DNA of 64,000 nucleotides from RYN-230 sp963768945 (GCA_963768945.1 CAVYJW010000005.1:248001-312000), one strand, 5' to 3'. Positions 1-8,476 are shown, numbered from the stretch's first letter. Translations and numbers: made by a program. Notes: generated by a model from the sequence alone, not told the origin.

Positions 1-2
1 CC

Positions 3-1637
3 TGGCTCGCGGGCCTCGCCGACCGGGCGGTCGCGCTGCTGGACGAGGCCCGCGTGGTCACCAGTGACCCCATCATGCTGGTCGAGATCGCCGCCCTGGC
101 CGGGCACATCGCGACCCGCCGCGGCCCGGTCATGCGGGGCCACGCGATCCTGACGGCAGCGGCCGAGCAGGCCGACCCCGAGCGGGCCGTGACCATGCTC
201 GCCGAAGCCGCCAGCGCCTGCTTCTACGCGGGGAATCCAGCCGAGATGCTGGCCGTCGCCGAGCGGGCCCGCGCTGCGCTGCCCGGGAGCGCCTCGGTAC
301 GCACCCGCTTCATGGTCGCCATGGCCGTGGGGATGGCGCGGATCCTCGGCGGCGACGCGGCGGCCGGGGCAGAATCCGTGCACCAGGCGACGGTGCTCGC
401 CGAGAGCTCGGCCGGGCTGCGCGAGGATCTCCGGCTGACTCCGTGGCTCGCCTTGGCACCGCTGATCCTGCGGGAGGCCGACGCCGGGCGCTCGCTGCTG
501 GAGCCGGTGCTACGCACCGCCCGGGCCCGCGCCGCGGTCGGCGCACTCCCGTTCATGCTCAACCTGATCGCCCGCGACCAGGCCACCACCGACCGGTGGG
601 CGATCGCCGGGGCCACCTACCAGGAGGCCATCGGCCTGGCCCGGGAGAGCGGGCAGCAGACCGAGCTGGCGTTCGGCCTGGCCGGCCTGGCCTGGCTGCA
701 CGCCCGCCGAGGACGGGAACAGGAGTGCCGCCGCTGCGCCGCCGAGGCCCTCCGGCTCTCCGCGGAACTCGGGACGCGGCTGTACGAGGTCTGGACCATG
801 GCGGCCCTGGCAGAACTCGAACTCGGCCTGGGTGAGGCCGGCCAGGCCGCGGAGTACTTCGAGCAGCTGGAGCGGCTCCTGGACGAGCTGGGCATCACCG
901 ATGTCAACCTCTCACCCGCGGCGGACCTCGCCGAGGCGTACCTGCGGCTCGGCGACCACGAGGCGGCGCGGCGGGTCGCCGCGCAGCTCATGGCCGCCGC
1001 GCAGGCTAAGGGGCAGCCATGGTCACGGGCCCGGGCGCTCCGCTGCCAGGGGATGCTCGCCGGTAGCCACACCGGGACCGACGGCTTCGCCGCGGCGTTC
1101 GAGGAGGCGATAGCCCTGCACGCGCTCACGCCCGACAGTTTCGAGGCGGCCCGGACCAGGCTGGCCTACGGCGAGCGGCTGCGCCGGGCCCGCAACCGGG
1201 TCCTGGCCCGCGAGCAGCTCCGGGCCGCCGCGGAGGTGTTCGAGCGCCTCGACGCGCAGCCCTGGGCCGCTCGGGCGCGCACCGAACTGGCCGCGACCGG
1301 CGAGGTGCGGCGAGCCCGGGACCCGAGCACGCTCGATGAGCTGACCCCGCAAGAGCTGCAGATCGCCGTCCTGCTCACCGGAGGAAAGACCACTCGGGAA
1401 GCCGCAGCCGCGCTGTTCCTGAGCCCGAAGACAGTCGAGTACCATCTGCGCCACGTGTACCAGAAGCTCGGCGTCCACTCGCGCGAGGAACTCGCACGAG
1501 TGCTGGCGGCACAGGGATCCCAAGCGGCCGGAGGATCGCAGCCGACCGGAGGATCGCAGCCGGCCGGAGGATCCCGGCCGGCCGAGGTATCCCAGGCGCC
1601 CGGGCGGCCCCGCGCCTTATTGAGCGCCGGACCCTAG
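3..1637 (+). CDS. LuxR-family transcriptional regulator, C-terminal part (5' end outside window)
   Basis: The reading frame is open from base 3, so the gene begins upstream of the window and about 544 residues are visible. Most of it is Ala/Leu/Arg-rich helical repeat of the TPR type found in the middle of large LuxR (LAL) regulators. A LuxR/GerE helix-turn-helix lies at about residues 442-505 (LTPQELQIAVLL ... SPKTVEYHLRHVYQKLGV), which is the DNA-binding domain. The N-terminal ATPase domain expected for LAL proteins would be upstream. The tail after the HTH is an 18-nt duplication giving GGSQP(T/A) four times. The stop codon TAG overlaps the stop of the convergent acetyltransferase gene in a shared CTAG. 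Target genes are unknown. Confidence 0.85.
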   Translation, partial: WLAGLADRAVALLDEARVVTSDPIMLVEIAALAGHIATRRGPVMRGHAILTAAAEQADPERAVTMLAEAASACFYAGNPAEMLAVAERARAALPGSASVRTRFMVAMAVGMARILGGDAAAGAESVHQATVLAESSAGLREDLRLTPWLALAPLILREADAGRSLLEPVLRTARARAAVGALPFMLNLIARDQATTDRWAIAGATYQEAIGLARESGQQTELAFGLAGLAWLHARRGREQECRRCAAEALRLSAELGTRLYEVWTMAALAELELGLGEAGQAAEYFEQLERLLDELGITDVNLSPAADLAEAYLRLGDHEAARRVAAQLMAAAQAKGQPWSRARALRCQGMLAGSHTGTDGFAAAFEEAIALHALTPDSFEAARTRLAYGERLRRARNRVLAREQLRAAAEVFERLDAQPWAARARTELAATGEVRRARDPSTLDELTPQELQIAVLLTGGKTTREAAAALFLSPKTVEYHLRHVYQKLGVHSREELARVLAAQGSQAAGGSQPTGGSQPAGGSRPAEVSQAPGRPRALLSAGP

Positions 1638-2227
1638 GCGCGGCGGGTGAGCTGGTAGCGGAACTCGCCGGCCGCGCTGATCCGGCGGAAGCCGGCTTTC
1701 TCCAGCACGCGCTGGGACGCGACGTTCCCCGGGTCGGTTCCCGCCACCACGCTCCTCACCCGCGAATCCGCCCACGCCATCGTGATCATCGTCTGGAGAG
1801 CCTCGGTGGCGTAGCCGCGCCCTTGCCGGGAGGGCACAATGCCGTAACCAATCTCCACCTCGCCGCCGTGCGGCGGCCCGAAGAACCCGATCCCCCCGAC
1901 CACCAGGCCGCTGGCCCGCTCGACGACCTGCCGGTGGCCCCAGTCTTCGTCAGCAGGCCCCGCCGCCACCGGCCCCGCCGCCACCGATCCCGCCGCCACC
2001 GATCCCGCCGCGGCCTGCCCCGCCTCAAGCCCCACGGCCTGGTCCGCGCCCTGGAGCAGCCCGGCGATTACGACGTCGCCGTCACTCGGATAGTCGTCGG
2101 CCCAGTCATCCAGCCGGTTCCCGGCCGTGATCGCGCGTACCGCGTCCCACGGCACTGGCCGCAAGATCAGCCGGGCCGACACCAAGGATGACCTGGTCGT
2201 GGCGGTGGGCTGGCCGGCGGGTTCCAT
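1634..2227 (-). CDS. GNAT-family N-acetyltransferase
   Basis: A 197-residue protein of the RimJ/RimL-like GNAT group, expected to acetylate an amino group using acetyl-CoA. It opens with the typical RLILRPV strand and carries the acetyl-CoA loop RQGRGYATEAL and a C-terminal NVASQRVLEKAGF helix, both family hallmarks. I chose ATG 2227 because it directly precedes the first domain strand; the frame extends further upstream without homology. An Ala-Ala-Gly-Ser-Val repeat, encoded by a 15-nt tandem array at 1965-2009, is inserted in the middle of the domain between the first helices and the core sheet. The substrate cannot be predicted. The gene is convergent with the LuxR gene. Confidence 0.85.
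   Translation of the reverse strand: MEPAGQPTATTRSSLVSARLILRPVPWDAVRAITAGNRLDDWADDYPSDGDVVIAGLLQGADQAVGLEAGQAAAGSVAAGSVAAGPVAAGPADEDWGHRQVVERASGLVVGGIGFFGPPHGGEVEIGYGIVPSRQGRGYATEALQTMITMAWADSRVRSVVAGTDPGNVASQRVLEKAGFRRISAAGEFRYQLTRRA
1965..2009. repeat. 15-nt tandem repeat, 3 copies, inside GNAT gene
   Basis: Three consecutive copies of GCCACCG(G/A)(C/T)CCCGCC. On the coding strand it gives repeated AAGSV/AAGPV. The last two copies are identical, suggesting recent duplication. Confidence 0.9.
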
Positions 2228-2305
2228 CAGGGCCCATTGTGTCCGATGGGACCGACCAGCCCGGCCAGGCCCGGCCGTGGCAGCCCGGGCCATTGGTGAG
2301 GGCAA

Positions 2306-2334
2306 TTGCTTATGGTGCGCGTGTTTCCTACCGT
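2306..2334 (+). promoter_or_regulatory. Candidate housekeeping promoter for the LysM gene
   Basis: TTGCTT (2306-2311) and TACCGT (2329-2334) are separated by exactly 17 nt, matching a sigma-70/HrdB-type promoter. Transcription would start near 2341, leaving a leader of about 147 nt before GTG 2488. The leader is rich in short inverted segments, but I do not recognise a riboswitch. Confidence 0.45.
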
Positions 2335-2487
2335 TTATGCATCGGGTCAACCCGCTGCGCTCAGTGCACGGTTTGACTGCGGGCACCCCCGGTGGCCTGG
2401 CAACATGCCTCAGGAACAGCGACCATCAGGCCCGTCGAAAGGCATATTTGGCCAAGTAACCGGGCGAATTCCGGCATGAGGAGCCTT

Positions 2488-3399
2488 GTGAGCGCGATAC
2501 CTAGGCATCGCAGGAAACGGAAGATCAGGCGCACCGGTCAGCACACGACCCCTTCGCAGGTGGAAAAGGTCGCCCAGACGGCAGGAAAGGCTGCCCCCGC
2601 CGTTGTGGTGGTGGGCACGCTCGCCACTACGGCTCCGCACATCGGTGGCGCGGTCGCGGCCTCACCCGCCGCCACAGCCCCGCATGTGATCCACGCGCAC
2701 CTCGATGCCGCGGCCCTCCCGGCGGGCGCAGCCCGCGTGGCCTCCACCGAGACGGCTGGCGCCCACGCAACCCGGACCCGGGCGGCCACCACCCGCGCGG
2801 CGATCGGCCGCATGTACACGGTGGAGGCCGGGAACACGCTGTCCGGGATCACCGAGCGCTTCTACGGCAAAGACGCCGACTGGCGCTCGCTGTACGCGGC
2901 CAATGAGTCGAAGATCAGCGACCCGAACATGATCTACGTCGGTGAGGAACTCCGCCTGCCGCGGCACCTGCCCGCTCCGGCGGCCGTGCCGGCCCAGTCG
3001 TCGGCCTCCGAGGGCAGCACGCACACGACGGCCTACGCCCCGCGGCACGCCTCGTCGGCCAGTGGCGCGTCCGGCAGCCAGGCCTCCGCGGCGACCACCA
3101 CGAACCTGTCCGGCACCCTGGGCTGCAGCGGCCTGGAAGCTCTGTGGGTCGAGGCGGGCGGATCTCCCGCGGTCGAGGTGACCGCGGCGTCCATCGCGAT
3201 GGCCGAGTCCGGAGGCGACGAGTTCGCCACCGGGACCGTGGGCGAGCGCGGCTACTGGCAGATCAACCCGGTCAACGGCGCGCTCTCCACGTACGACCCT
3301 TACGGCAATGCCCGCGCCGCGGTCATCATGTCCGCCGACGGCACCAACTGGTCCCCCTGGACCACGTACACCAGCGGCGCCTACGCCGGCCGCTGCTAG
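2488..3399 (+). CDS. LysM and lysozyme-like/transglycosylase domain cell-wall protein
   Basis: A 303-residue exported wall-binding protein. It has a basic start (RHRRKRKIRR), a hydrophobic segment at about residues 32-50 acting as signal or anchor, a LysM domain at about 110-160 (YTVEAGNTLSGITERFYG ... YVGEELRLP) that binds peptidoglycan, an Ala/Ser-rich linker, and a C-terminal lysozyme-like fold at about 210-303 (AMAESGGDEFATG, GYWQINP). The glutamate in AMAESGG fits the catalytic position of transglycosylase-like enzymes and Rpf-like proteins. The start GTG 2488 has GAGGAG four bases upstream; ATG 2476 is an alternative. It likely remodels peptidoglycan. A strong candidate promoter lies 150 bases upstream. 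Confidence 0.85.
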   Translation: MSAIPRHRRKRKIRRTGQHTTPSQVEKVAQTAGKAAPAVVVVGTLATTAPHIGGAVAASPAATAPHVIHAHLDAAALPAGAARVASTETAGAHATRTRAATTRAAIGRMYTVEAGNTLSGITERFYGKDADWRSLYAANESKISDPNMIYVGEELRLPRHLPAPAAVPAQSSASEGSTHTTAYAPRHASSASGASGSQASAATTTNLSGTLGCSGLEALWVEAGGSPAVEVTAASIAMAESGGDEFATGTVGERGYWQINPVNGALSTYDPYGNARAAVIMSADGTNWSPWTTYTSGAYAGRC

Positions 3400-3545
3400 C
3401 CAGGACCGCGCTACACAGGACCCCGCTAGCCTGGACCCCGCTAGCTGGGACCCTGCCAGCCACGACGCGGCTAGCCCATGACGCGGCTGGCCCAGAACCC
3501 GCTAGCCCACGGACGCGGCTCCCCGGACGCGGCTCCCCGGACGCC
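3395..3545. repeat. Degenerate 15-nt intergenic tandem array, about 10 copies
   Basis: Units such as CTAGCCTGGACCCCG follow one another from the stop codon of the LysM gene to near the end of the convergent MFS gene. Later units drift to 16-17 nt or lose CTAG. It fills nearly the whole gap between two convergent genes. It has no unique spacers, so it is not CRISPR. Function unknown. Confidence 0.85.
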
Positions 3546-3568
3546 AGGCCTGGTGCAAGCCCTGCTGA

Positions 3569-5143
3569 TCATCCGGGGACGACACCGGGCTGATCCGCCG
3601 GAATCCCCTCCGCCGCGGTACCCGCCGCGGAGGCCGGGGCCGCCAGACCCTGGCGGAACAGCGGCCCCCAGCGGAACAGCACGCCGGCCACGACGGCACC
3701 GAAGACAAAGATCCCGGACGCCCACCAGAACGCCGTGGTGTACCCATGCACCAACGCCTGCGTGACCAGGGATGGGGTCGGCTTTCCGCCGACCAGGGTG
3801 CGCGGGCTGAGGTGGGTGACCAGGTAGGACGCGGTGGCGCTGGCGGCCAGCGTGTTGAGCAGCGAGGTGCCGATGGAGCCTCCGAGTTGCTGGCCGGTGT
3901 TGACACTGGCCGAGGCCACCCCCGCGTCCTGGGGCGCGACCCCGAAGGTACCGGTGTTGATCGATGGCGCGATCACCATGCCCAGGCCCGCGCCGTCCAC
4001 GAGCAGCGGGGGCAGCAGGTCGGCGGCATAGGTGGAGTGCGGGCCGATCCGGGTCAGCAGGGCCATGCCGACCGCTGCGAGGACCATGCCCACCGTGACC
4101 AGCGGCTTAGGACCGACGCGCGGCATCAGCACGATGTTGGACAGGTTGGAGAAGATCATGATCATGGCGACCATGGGCAGGAAGGCCACGCCGGTCGTCA
4201 CCGGGGAGAAGCCCAGGGTCTGCTGCAGGTAGTAGGTCACGAACAGGAAGATCCCGAACATGCCACTGCCCGCGATGAGGATCGACAGGTACGCGCCGCC
4301 CCGGTTGCGGTCCAGCACGATCCGCAGGGGCAGCAGCGGCTCCGGCGCACGAGTCTCCCGCCAGGCGAACACCGCGAGCAAGACCACGCCTGCGACCAGG
4401 AATCCCCACGTCGAGGGGCTGTCCCAGCTGTGAATCGCGGCGTTCGAGAAGCCGAAGACGATGCAGAACATCCCGGCCGACACGAACAGCGCCCCGGGCA
4501 CGTCCAGCCTGGGCCGCTGCCCCCGCGGGTGGCGGCGCAGCAGGATGGCGCCCCCGATGACCGCCGCCACCGCGAAGAACACGTTCACGTACAGGCACCA
4601 GCGCCAGGACAGGTACTCGGTCAGCACGCCGCCCAGCAGCAGCCCGAGCGCGCCACCAGCACCGGCGATGGCCCCGAAGATGCCAAATGCCTTGCCGCGG
4701 TCCTTCGAGCCGCTGAAGGTGGTGGTCAGCAGGGACAGCGCGGCGGGGGCCATGAAGGCACCGAACGCTCCCTGCAGCGCCCGCGCCCCGACCAGCATGC
4801 CGAAGCTCGTCGCAGCGCCGCCGATCGCCGACGCGGCCGCAAAGCCGATGAGCCCGCCGATGAAGGTGACCTTGCGGCCCAGCAGCGAGGAGACCCGGCC
4901 GCCGAGCAGCAGCAGGCTGCCGAACGCGAGCGCATAGGCGGTCACGACCCACTGCCGGTCCACGTTGGTGAAGTGCAGCGAGCGCTGCGCCGAAGGCAGC
5001 GCGATGTTCACGATCGTGGCGTCGAGGACCACCATCAGCTGGGCCAGCGCGATGACCGCGAGGATGTACCACCGTCTCGGGTCCGGCTGGTCAGCGCCGG
5101 CCGGGACAGCGGAAGGACTGGCGGGCGGGTTCGCAGCTGACAT
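3569..5143 (-). CDS. MFS drug transporter, DHA2 (14-TM, EmrB/QacA-like) family
   Basis: A 524-residue inner-membrane proton-drug antiporter. The first helix ends in LMVVLDATIVNIALPSAQ, the signature of DHA2 exporters, followed by GRVSSLLGRKVTF (motif A) and the motif C region GGALGLLLGGVLTEYLSWRW. Hydrophobic segments fit 14 transmembrane helices. ATG 5143 is taken as start. It is transcribed divergently from a TetR gene with only 94 bases between starts, the usual arrangement of an exporter and its repressor. The exported compound is unknown. Confidence 0.92.
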   Translation of the reverse strand: MSAANPPASPSAVPAGADQPDPRRWYILAVIALAQLMVVLDATIVNIALPSAQRSLHFTNVDRQWVVTAYALAFGSLLLLGGRVSSLLGRKVTFIGGLIGFAAASAIGGAATSFGMLVGARALQGAFGAFMAPAALSLLTTTFSGSKDRGKAFGIFGAIAGAGGALGLLLGGVLTEYLSWRWCLYVNVFFAVAAVIGGAILLRRHPRGQRPRLDVPGALFVSAGMFCIVFGFSNAAIHSWDSPSTWGFLVAGVVLLAVFAWRETRAPEPLLPLRIVLDRNRGGAYLSILIAGSGMFGIFLFVTYYLQQTLGFSPVTTGVAFLPMVAMIMIFSNLSNIVLMPRVGPKPLVTVGMVLAAVGMALLTRIGPHSTYAADLLPPLLVDGAGLGMVIAPSINTGTFGVAPQDAGVASASVNTGQQLGGSIGTSLLNTLAASATASYLVTHLSPRTLVGGKPTPSLVTQALVHGYTTAFWWASGIFVFGAVVAGVLFRWGPLFRQGLAAPASAAGTAAEGIPADQPGVVPG

Positions 5144-5224
5144 CGCACAGGCCAATCTGGAGGCATCTTCTCCGCTTCACAGCCGACCCTAGCACGAAGC
5201 GGAGACGAACCCTCCGGTTAGGGG

Positions 5225-5230
5225 TACAGT
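5225..5230 (+). promoter_or_regulatory. -10 box TACAGT for a leaderless TetR mRNA
   Basis: TACAGT ends eight bases before ATG 5238, so transcription would start at or next to the start codon. There is no Shine-Dalgarno sequence, consistent with leaderless translation. Confidence 0.4.
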
Positions 5231-5237
5231 GACGGGC

Positions 5238-5909
5238 ATGACCCCGACGCCAGTGCCCGACTGCGTCCCGACGCCAGTGGCCGAGTGCGTCCCGACGCCA
5301 GTGCCCGACTGCGTCCCGACACGGCCCCTGCGCCGGGATGCCGAGCTGAACCGGCAGCGGATCCTGCGGGCGGCGGCCGAGATCTTCACCGAGCAGGGGC
5401 TGCAGGCGACCCTGGACGACGTGGCCCGGCGTGCCGGGGTCGGCGTGGGCACCGTGTACCGGCGCTTTCCCGATAAGGAGGCCCTGACCGACGCGCTGTT
5501 CACCGAGCGCCTCGACGAACTGGTGGCGCTGGCCGAGGGCGCCCTGGCCGACCCGGACGAGTGGGGCAGCCTGGTCTCGTTCCTGGAGCAGGCCAGCGCG
5601 CTGCTGGCCGCCGACCGCGGCCTCCGGCAGCTGTTCATGTTCGCCACTTACGGGCGCGACCGGGTGGGCGAGGCCCGGGCCCGGCTGCAGCCCGTCGTCA
5701 CCGGGCTGGTCACCCGGGCCCAGGCCGCCGGGGTGGCGCGCGCCGACCTGTGCTCCACAGACGTGCCGCTCATCGAGTTCATGCTCGCCGCGGTGGCCGA
5801 GTACGCCCGGAACGCGCGCCCGCAAGTCTGGCGCCGCTACCTGGCTCTCCTCCTGGACGGCCTGCGGCCGGCGCGGGCCGGCACGACCGCGCTGCCCGAC
5901 CGGCCCTGA
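5238..5909 (+). CDS. TetR-family transcriptional regulator
   Basis: A 223-residue repressor. The HTH lies at about residues 35-80 (RILRAAAEIFTEQGLQATLDDVARRAGVGVGTVYRRFPDKEAL), the classic TetR_N pattern; the rest is the ligand-binding and dimerisation domain. The N-terminus carries an unusual extension made of three 24-nt repeats giving TPVPDCV/TPVAECV, so three cysteines precede the DNA-binding domain. GTG 5229 is an alternative start. It almost certainly controls the divergent MFS exporter and responds to one of its substrates. Confidence 0.9.
   Translation: MTPTPVPDCVPTPVAECVPTPVPDCVPTRPLRRDAELNRQRILRAAAEIFTEQGLQATLDDVARRAGVGVGTVYRRFPDKEALTDALFTERLDELVALAEGALADPDEWGSLVSFLEQASALLAADRGLRQLFMFATYGRDRVGEARARLQPVVTGLVTRAQAAGVARADLCSTDVPLIEFMLAAVAEYARNARPQVWRRYLALLLDGLRPARAGTTALPDRP
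5243..5314 (+). repeat. 24-nt tandem repeat, 3 copies, at the 5' end of the TetR gene
   Basis: Three in-frame copies beginning CCCGACGCCAGTG and ending TGCGT; copies 1 and 3 are identical and copy 2 differs at two bases. Each encodes a Cys-containing octapeptide. Confidence 0.9.
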
Positions 5910-6100
5910 CCCCGGCCGAGATCGAAGCCGCGATGCGCACCTCCCCGCTGCGCCGGCCCGGCTGAGCCCACAAGCCGCCCCCCGCCCCAAACCCGGAAAT
6001 CCAAGGCAGATAACGAAGACCGCCGCGCACATCACCAAGGTGCCTGCCAGACGCACGAGCCATCGATCGAAGCAACATCCCCTGTCGCGCTGCACTCAAC

Positions 6101-6106
6101 TAGACT
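6101..6106 (+). promoter_or_regulatory. -10 box TAGACT, leaderless start
   Basis: TAGACT ends six bases before GTG 6113, and no Shine-Dalgarno sequence is visible. This fits a leaderless transcript. Confidence 0.35.
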
Positions 6107-6112
6107 CATGCC

Positions 6113-6460
6113 GTGATCTTCAAGCAGGTCGGGGAAGGAAGGCCCTATCCCGACCATGCCCGGAGCACGCGGGAGTGGGCGGAGGTGCCGCCCCGCCCGG
6201 TCCGGCTGGACCAGCTGATCACCACGAAGGCGGTGCTGGACCTCCGGCTGCTGCTGGCCAAGGATTCGACGTTTTACGGGGACCTCTTCCCGCATGTCAT
6301 CCACTGGCGCGGCGAACTCTACCTGGAGGACGGACTGCACCGCGCGCTCGGCGCGGCCCTGCACCAGCGGTCCGTGCTGCACGCCCGGGTGCTCGATCTG
6401 GACGCCGGGATGCACCAGCCGCGGCACTCACGCAGGCGGGGTCGCAGCATTACGGACTGA
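6113..6460 (+). CDS. Conserved actinobacterial protein of unknown function (115 aa)
   Basis: A small soluble protein starting MIFKQVGEGRPYPDH, with conserved-looking blocks RPVRLDQLITTK, DSTFYGDLFPHVIHW and LYLEDGLHRALGAALHQR. I recognise this as a family seen in many actinobacteria; some databases label it a VapB-like antitoxin, but no toxin gene lies next to it and I do not assign that role. GTG 6113 is the only sensible start. Its last 33 bases overlap the end of the convergent esterase gene. Confidence 0.75.
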   Translation: MIFKQVGEGRPYPDHARSTREWAEVPPRPVRLDQLITTKAVLDLRLLLAKDSTFYGDLFPHVIHWRGELYLEDGLHRALGAALHQRSVLHARVLDLDAGMHQPRHSRRRGRSITD

Positions 6461-7675
6461 CCCGCGCGCCGCCTGGCTGATCTTGGCCCGGTGATGGTGC
6501 TTGCGTGCGGCGTGGGGCTTGCCGACCTGATTGACCGGGGCGGGGTGCTGCGCGTTCGCGGTCAGCAACGGGGTCATCCACTCCAGCAGCGAGGGCACCA
6601 GGGCCCGCCAGGTGGCCATGGTGTGCCCGCCACCTGGCACCACGATCAGCTCGACGCCGGGCTGTCGCGCCAGGACCAGCCGCTGGAACTGCCGGGCCGC
6701 GCGGAGCCCGGAACTGTCTTTGCCGCCGACGCCGAGCCAGAACCTGGGGATCCTGGCGCTCACCGGGAGCCGGGTAATCCGCAGCCGGGGCGTGTCGGTC
6801 CGGCGCGCGTGCAGGTCGGAGCCGAACGGGTTGACGGTGTGCACCGGGTTGCCCAGCTGGTCATCGCTCGGGGTGAAGTAGCCGCTCATCACGCCAGCCG
6901 CGCCGTAGCGCAGCCGGTACACCAGGGCCAGGTTCGCGGCGCAGTACCCGCCCTCGGAGTAGCCCGCGAGGCCCCAGGCTGGCCCCTGCGGCTGGACCCG
7001 CAGGATGCCCGGCAGGTACTCCGGCAGATCCTGGACCAGGTAGGTGGCGTCCTGGGGCCCATGCCGCACGTTCAGGCACTGCAGCGAGATCCGGGTGCCG
7101 CCGTTGGCGTCCGGCATGACCAGCACCGCAGGCTTCAGCGGGGCACCGTCGGCCAGCAGCGTCCTGTATGCCGCGGTGATGCCCATCACGTTGATCCAGT
7201 CCGCCGGGCTGCCCGGGAACCCGGGGAACAGCTCGATGACCGGGAACCGATAGCCCCGGAACGCGGCACGGAAGTACTGCGGCGGCAGGTACACGAACAC
7301 GGTGCGGCGCAGGTGGCTGGATTTCCCCGTCACGGTGAGCCGGAGCGTCTGCCCGTTCGCGGCGGCGGCCCGGAGGTTCACGCGGCGGCCCAGGATCGCG
7401 CTGACCTGTTTGGCCGACGCGTGGTTCACGTTGGTCGCCGACGTCACCTGGTTGGCACTCTGGCCGCCCAGGTCCGAGGCGACCGCGCCCCAGGTCTGGT
7501 AGTAGTCGTAGTACTTGTTGACTGCGGCCACCCCGAACAGCATCGCGGGGATGAAGGCCAGGCAGGCCGCGAACACGCGGAACACCATCTGCCGGGCCAG
7601 AGCCATCCAGCAGACCAGGGCGCAGAACACCACGATCAAGAGGATGAACAGCGCGGTGCTTTGCGGCTCTAGCAC
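6428..7675 (-). CDS. Membrane-anchored alpha/beta-hydrolase (esterase family)
   Basis: A 415-residue protein with two N-terminal hydrophobic segments (FILLIVVFCALVCWM and VFRVFAACLAFIPAMLFGVAAV) followed by an extracytoplasmic alpha/beta-hydrolase domain of the esterase D / antigen 85-like group. The nucleophile motif is GYSEGGY at about residue 238, and a candidate catalytic His lies in PGGGHTMATWRALVPSLLEWM. The disordered tail is rich in His, Lys and Arg (ARKHHHRAK). Start GTG 7675. The substrate is unknown; in actinobacteria such proteins act on cell-envelope esters or acyl groups. The 3' end overlaps the convergent 115-residue gene. Confidence 0.85.
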   Translation of the reverse strand: MLEPQSTALFILLIVVFCALVCWMALARQMVFRVFAACLAFIPAMLFGVAAVNKYYDYYQTWGAVASDLGGQSANQVTSATNVNHASAKQVSAILGRRVNLRAAAANGQTLRLTVTGKSSHLRRTVFVYLPPQYFRAAFRGYRFPVIELFPGFPGSPADWINVMGITAAYRTLLADGAPLKPAVLVMPDANGGTRISLQCLNVRHGPQDATYLVQDLPEYLPGILRVQPQGPAWGLAGYSEGGYCAANLALVYRLRYGAAGVMSGYFTPSDDQLGNPVHTVNPFGSDLHARRTDTPRLRITRLPVSARIPRFWLGVGGKDSSGLRAARQFQRLVLARQPGVELIVVPGGGHTMATWRALVPSLLEWMTPLLTANAQHPAPVNQVGKPHAARKHHHRAKISQAARGSVRNAATPPA

Positions 7676-7780
7676 TCCATCCCCTCGGCGTGGGCGGACC
7701 GCCGACCACGGCTCATGCCGGCGGTGCTCGGACGGGGAACGCCGCAGCGCTCGGAGGCGGGCCTTGGCGATCCATATGGG

Positions 7781-7867
7781 CGGTGGAGGTGGGATTTGAA
7801 CCCACGGAGGGGTTGCCCCCTCACACGCTTTCGAGGCGTGCGCCCTCGGCCACTAGGCGACTCCACC
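7781..7867 (-). tRNA. tRNA-Ser (anticodon CGA)
   Basis: Read on the minus strand, GGTGGAG pairs with CTCCACC to form the acceptor stem, with discriminator G. The anticodon arm is CACGC-CTCGAAA-GCGTG, giving CGA. There is a long variable arm (GAGGGGGCAACCCCTC), diagnostic of class II serine tRNA, and the T-loop GTTCAAATC. CCA is not encoded. Confidence 0.96.
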
Positions 7868-7932
7868 GCCGCTGAGCCTACCTGACGTCACGGCCGCCGG
7901 CCCCACGGCCGAGGACAGTGGCTGCGGCGGCG

Positions 7933-8418
7933 TCAGCCGCCGGTGTGCCTGCGGCCGGCGAAGAACTCGCGGAGCAGGCGGGAGCACTCGTCCTCCAGCA
8001 CACCGGGGATGACCTCGGCCTGATGGTCCAGCCGGCGGTCGCGGAGCACATCCCACAGCGAGCCGGCCGCACCCGCCCGCGGGTCGGGCGCGCCGTAGAC
8101 GAGCCGGCCCATCCGCGCCGCGCAGATCGCTCCCGCGCACATGGTGCACGGTTCCAGGGTGACGACCAGGGTGCAGCCCGCCAGCCGCCAGTCACCGGCC
8201 ACGGCGGCCGCCGCGCGGATCGCCACGATCTCGGCGTGCGCCGTGGGGTCGGCGTCGGCCTCGCGGCGGTTGTGACCCCGGCCGGTGATCCTTCCTGCGG
8301 CGTCCAGGACCACCGCGCCGACCGGGACCTCGGGAGGCTGCCCGGCCAGGGCCGCCGACGCCTCCGCGAGCGCCGCGCGCATCGCGGGGCCGAAGCCTGC
8401 CGCATACCCGGTGGTCAC
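7933..8418 (-). CDS. tadA: tRNA adenosine(34) deaminase TadA-like
   Basis: A 161-residue zinc deaminase that converts adenosine to inosine at the wobble position of tRNA-Arg(ACG). The zinc and proton-shuttle residues are H61-A-E63 and PC91TMC94, the CDA-superfamily pattern HAE...PCxxC. Its length matches TadA. It lies next to tRNA-Ser and directly upstream is the gene for the TadA-associated protein. GTG 8418 is taken as start. A small 14-nt tandem array separates it from the upstream gene. Confidence 0.9.
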   Translation of the reverse strand: MTTGYAAGFGPAMRAALAEASAALAGQPPEVPVGAVVLDAAGRITGRGHNRREADADPTAHAEIVAIRAAAAVAGDWRLAGCTLVVTLEPCTMCAGAICAARMGRLVYGAPDPRAGAAGSLWDVLRDRRLDHQAEVIPGVLEDECSRLLREFFAGRRHTGG

Positions 8419-8431
8419 GGCCTGGACCCGG

Positions 8432-8473
8432 GCCTCACGGTGCTTGCCTCACGGTGCTTGCTTCACGGTGCTT
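8432..8473. repeat. 14-nt tandem repeat, 3 copies
   Basis: Three copies of GC(C/T)TCACGGTGCTT in the short gap between tadA and its partner gene. The last copy runs into the partner's stop region. Confidence 0.85.
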
Positions 8474-8476
8474 GCT

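Noticed and set aside
2335..2487. ydaO (c-di-AMP) riboswitch before the LysM gene
   Set aside because: The characteristic conserved blocks of that riboswitch are not visible; only short unrelated stems are seen.
3395..3545. CRISPR array
   Set aside because: Units are directly adjacent, degenerate, 15 nt long and have no spacers; no cas genes are present.
6113..6460. VapB-type antitoxin of a toxin-antitoxin pair
   Set aside because: No PIN-domain toxin neighbours it; the neighbouring gene is a convergent esterase.
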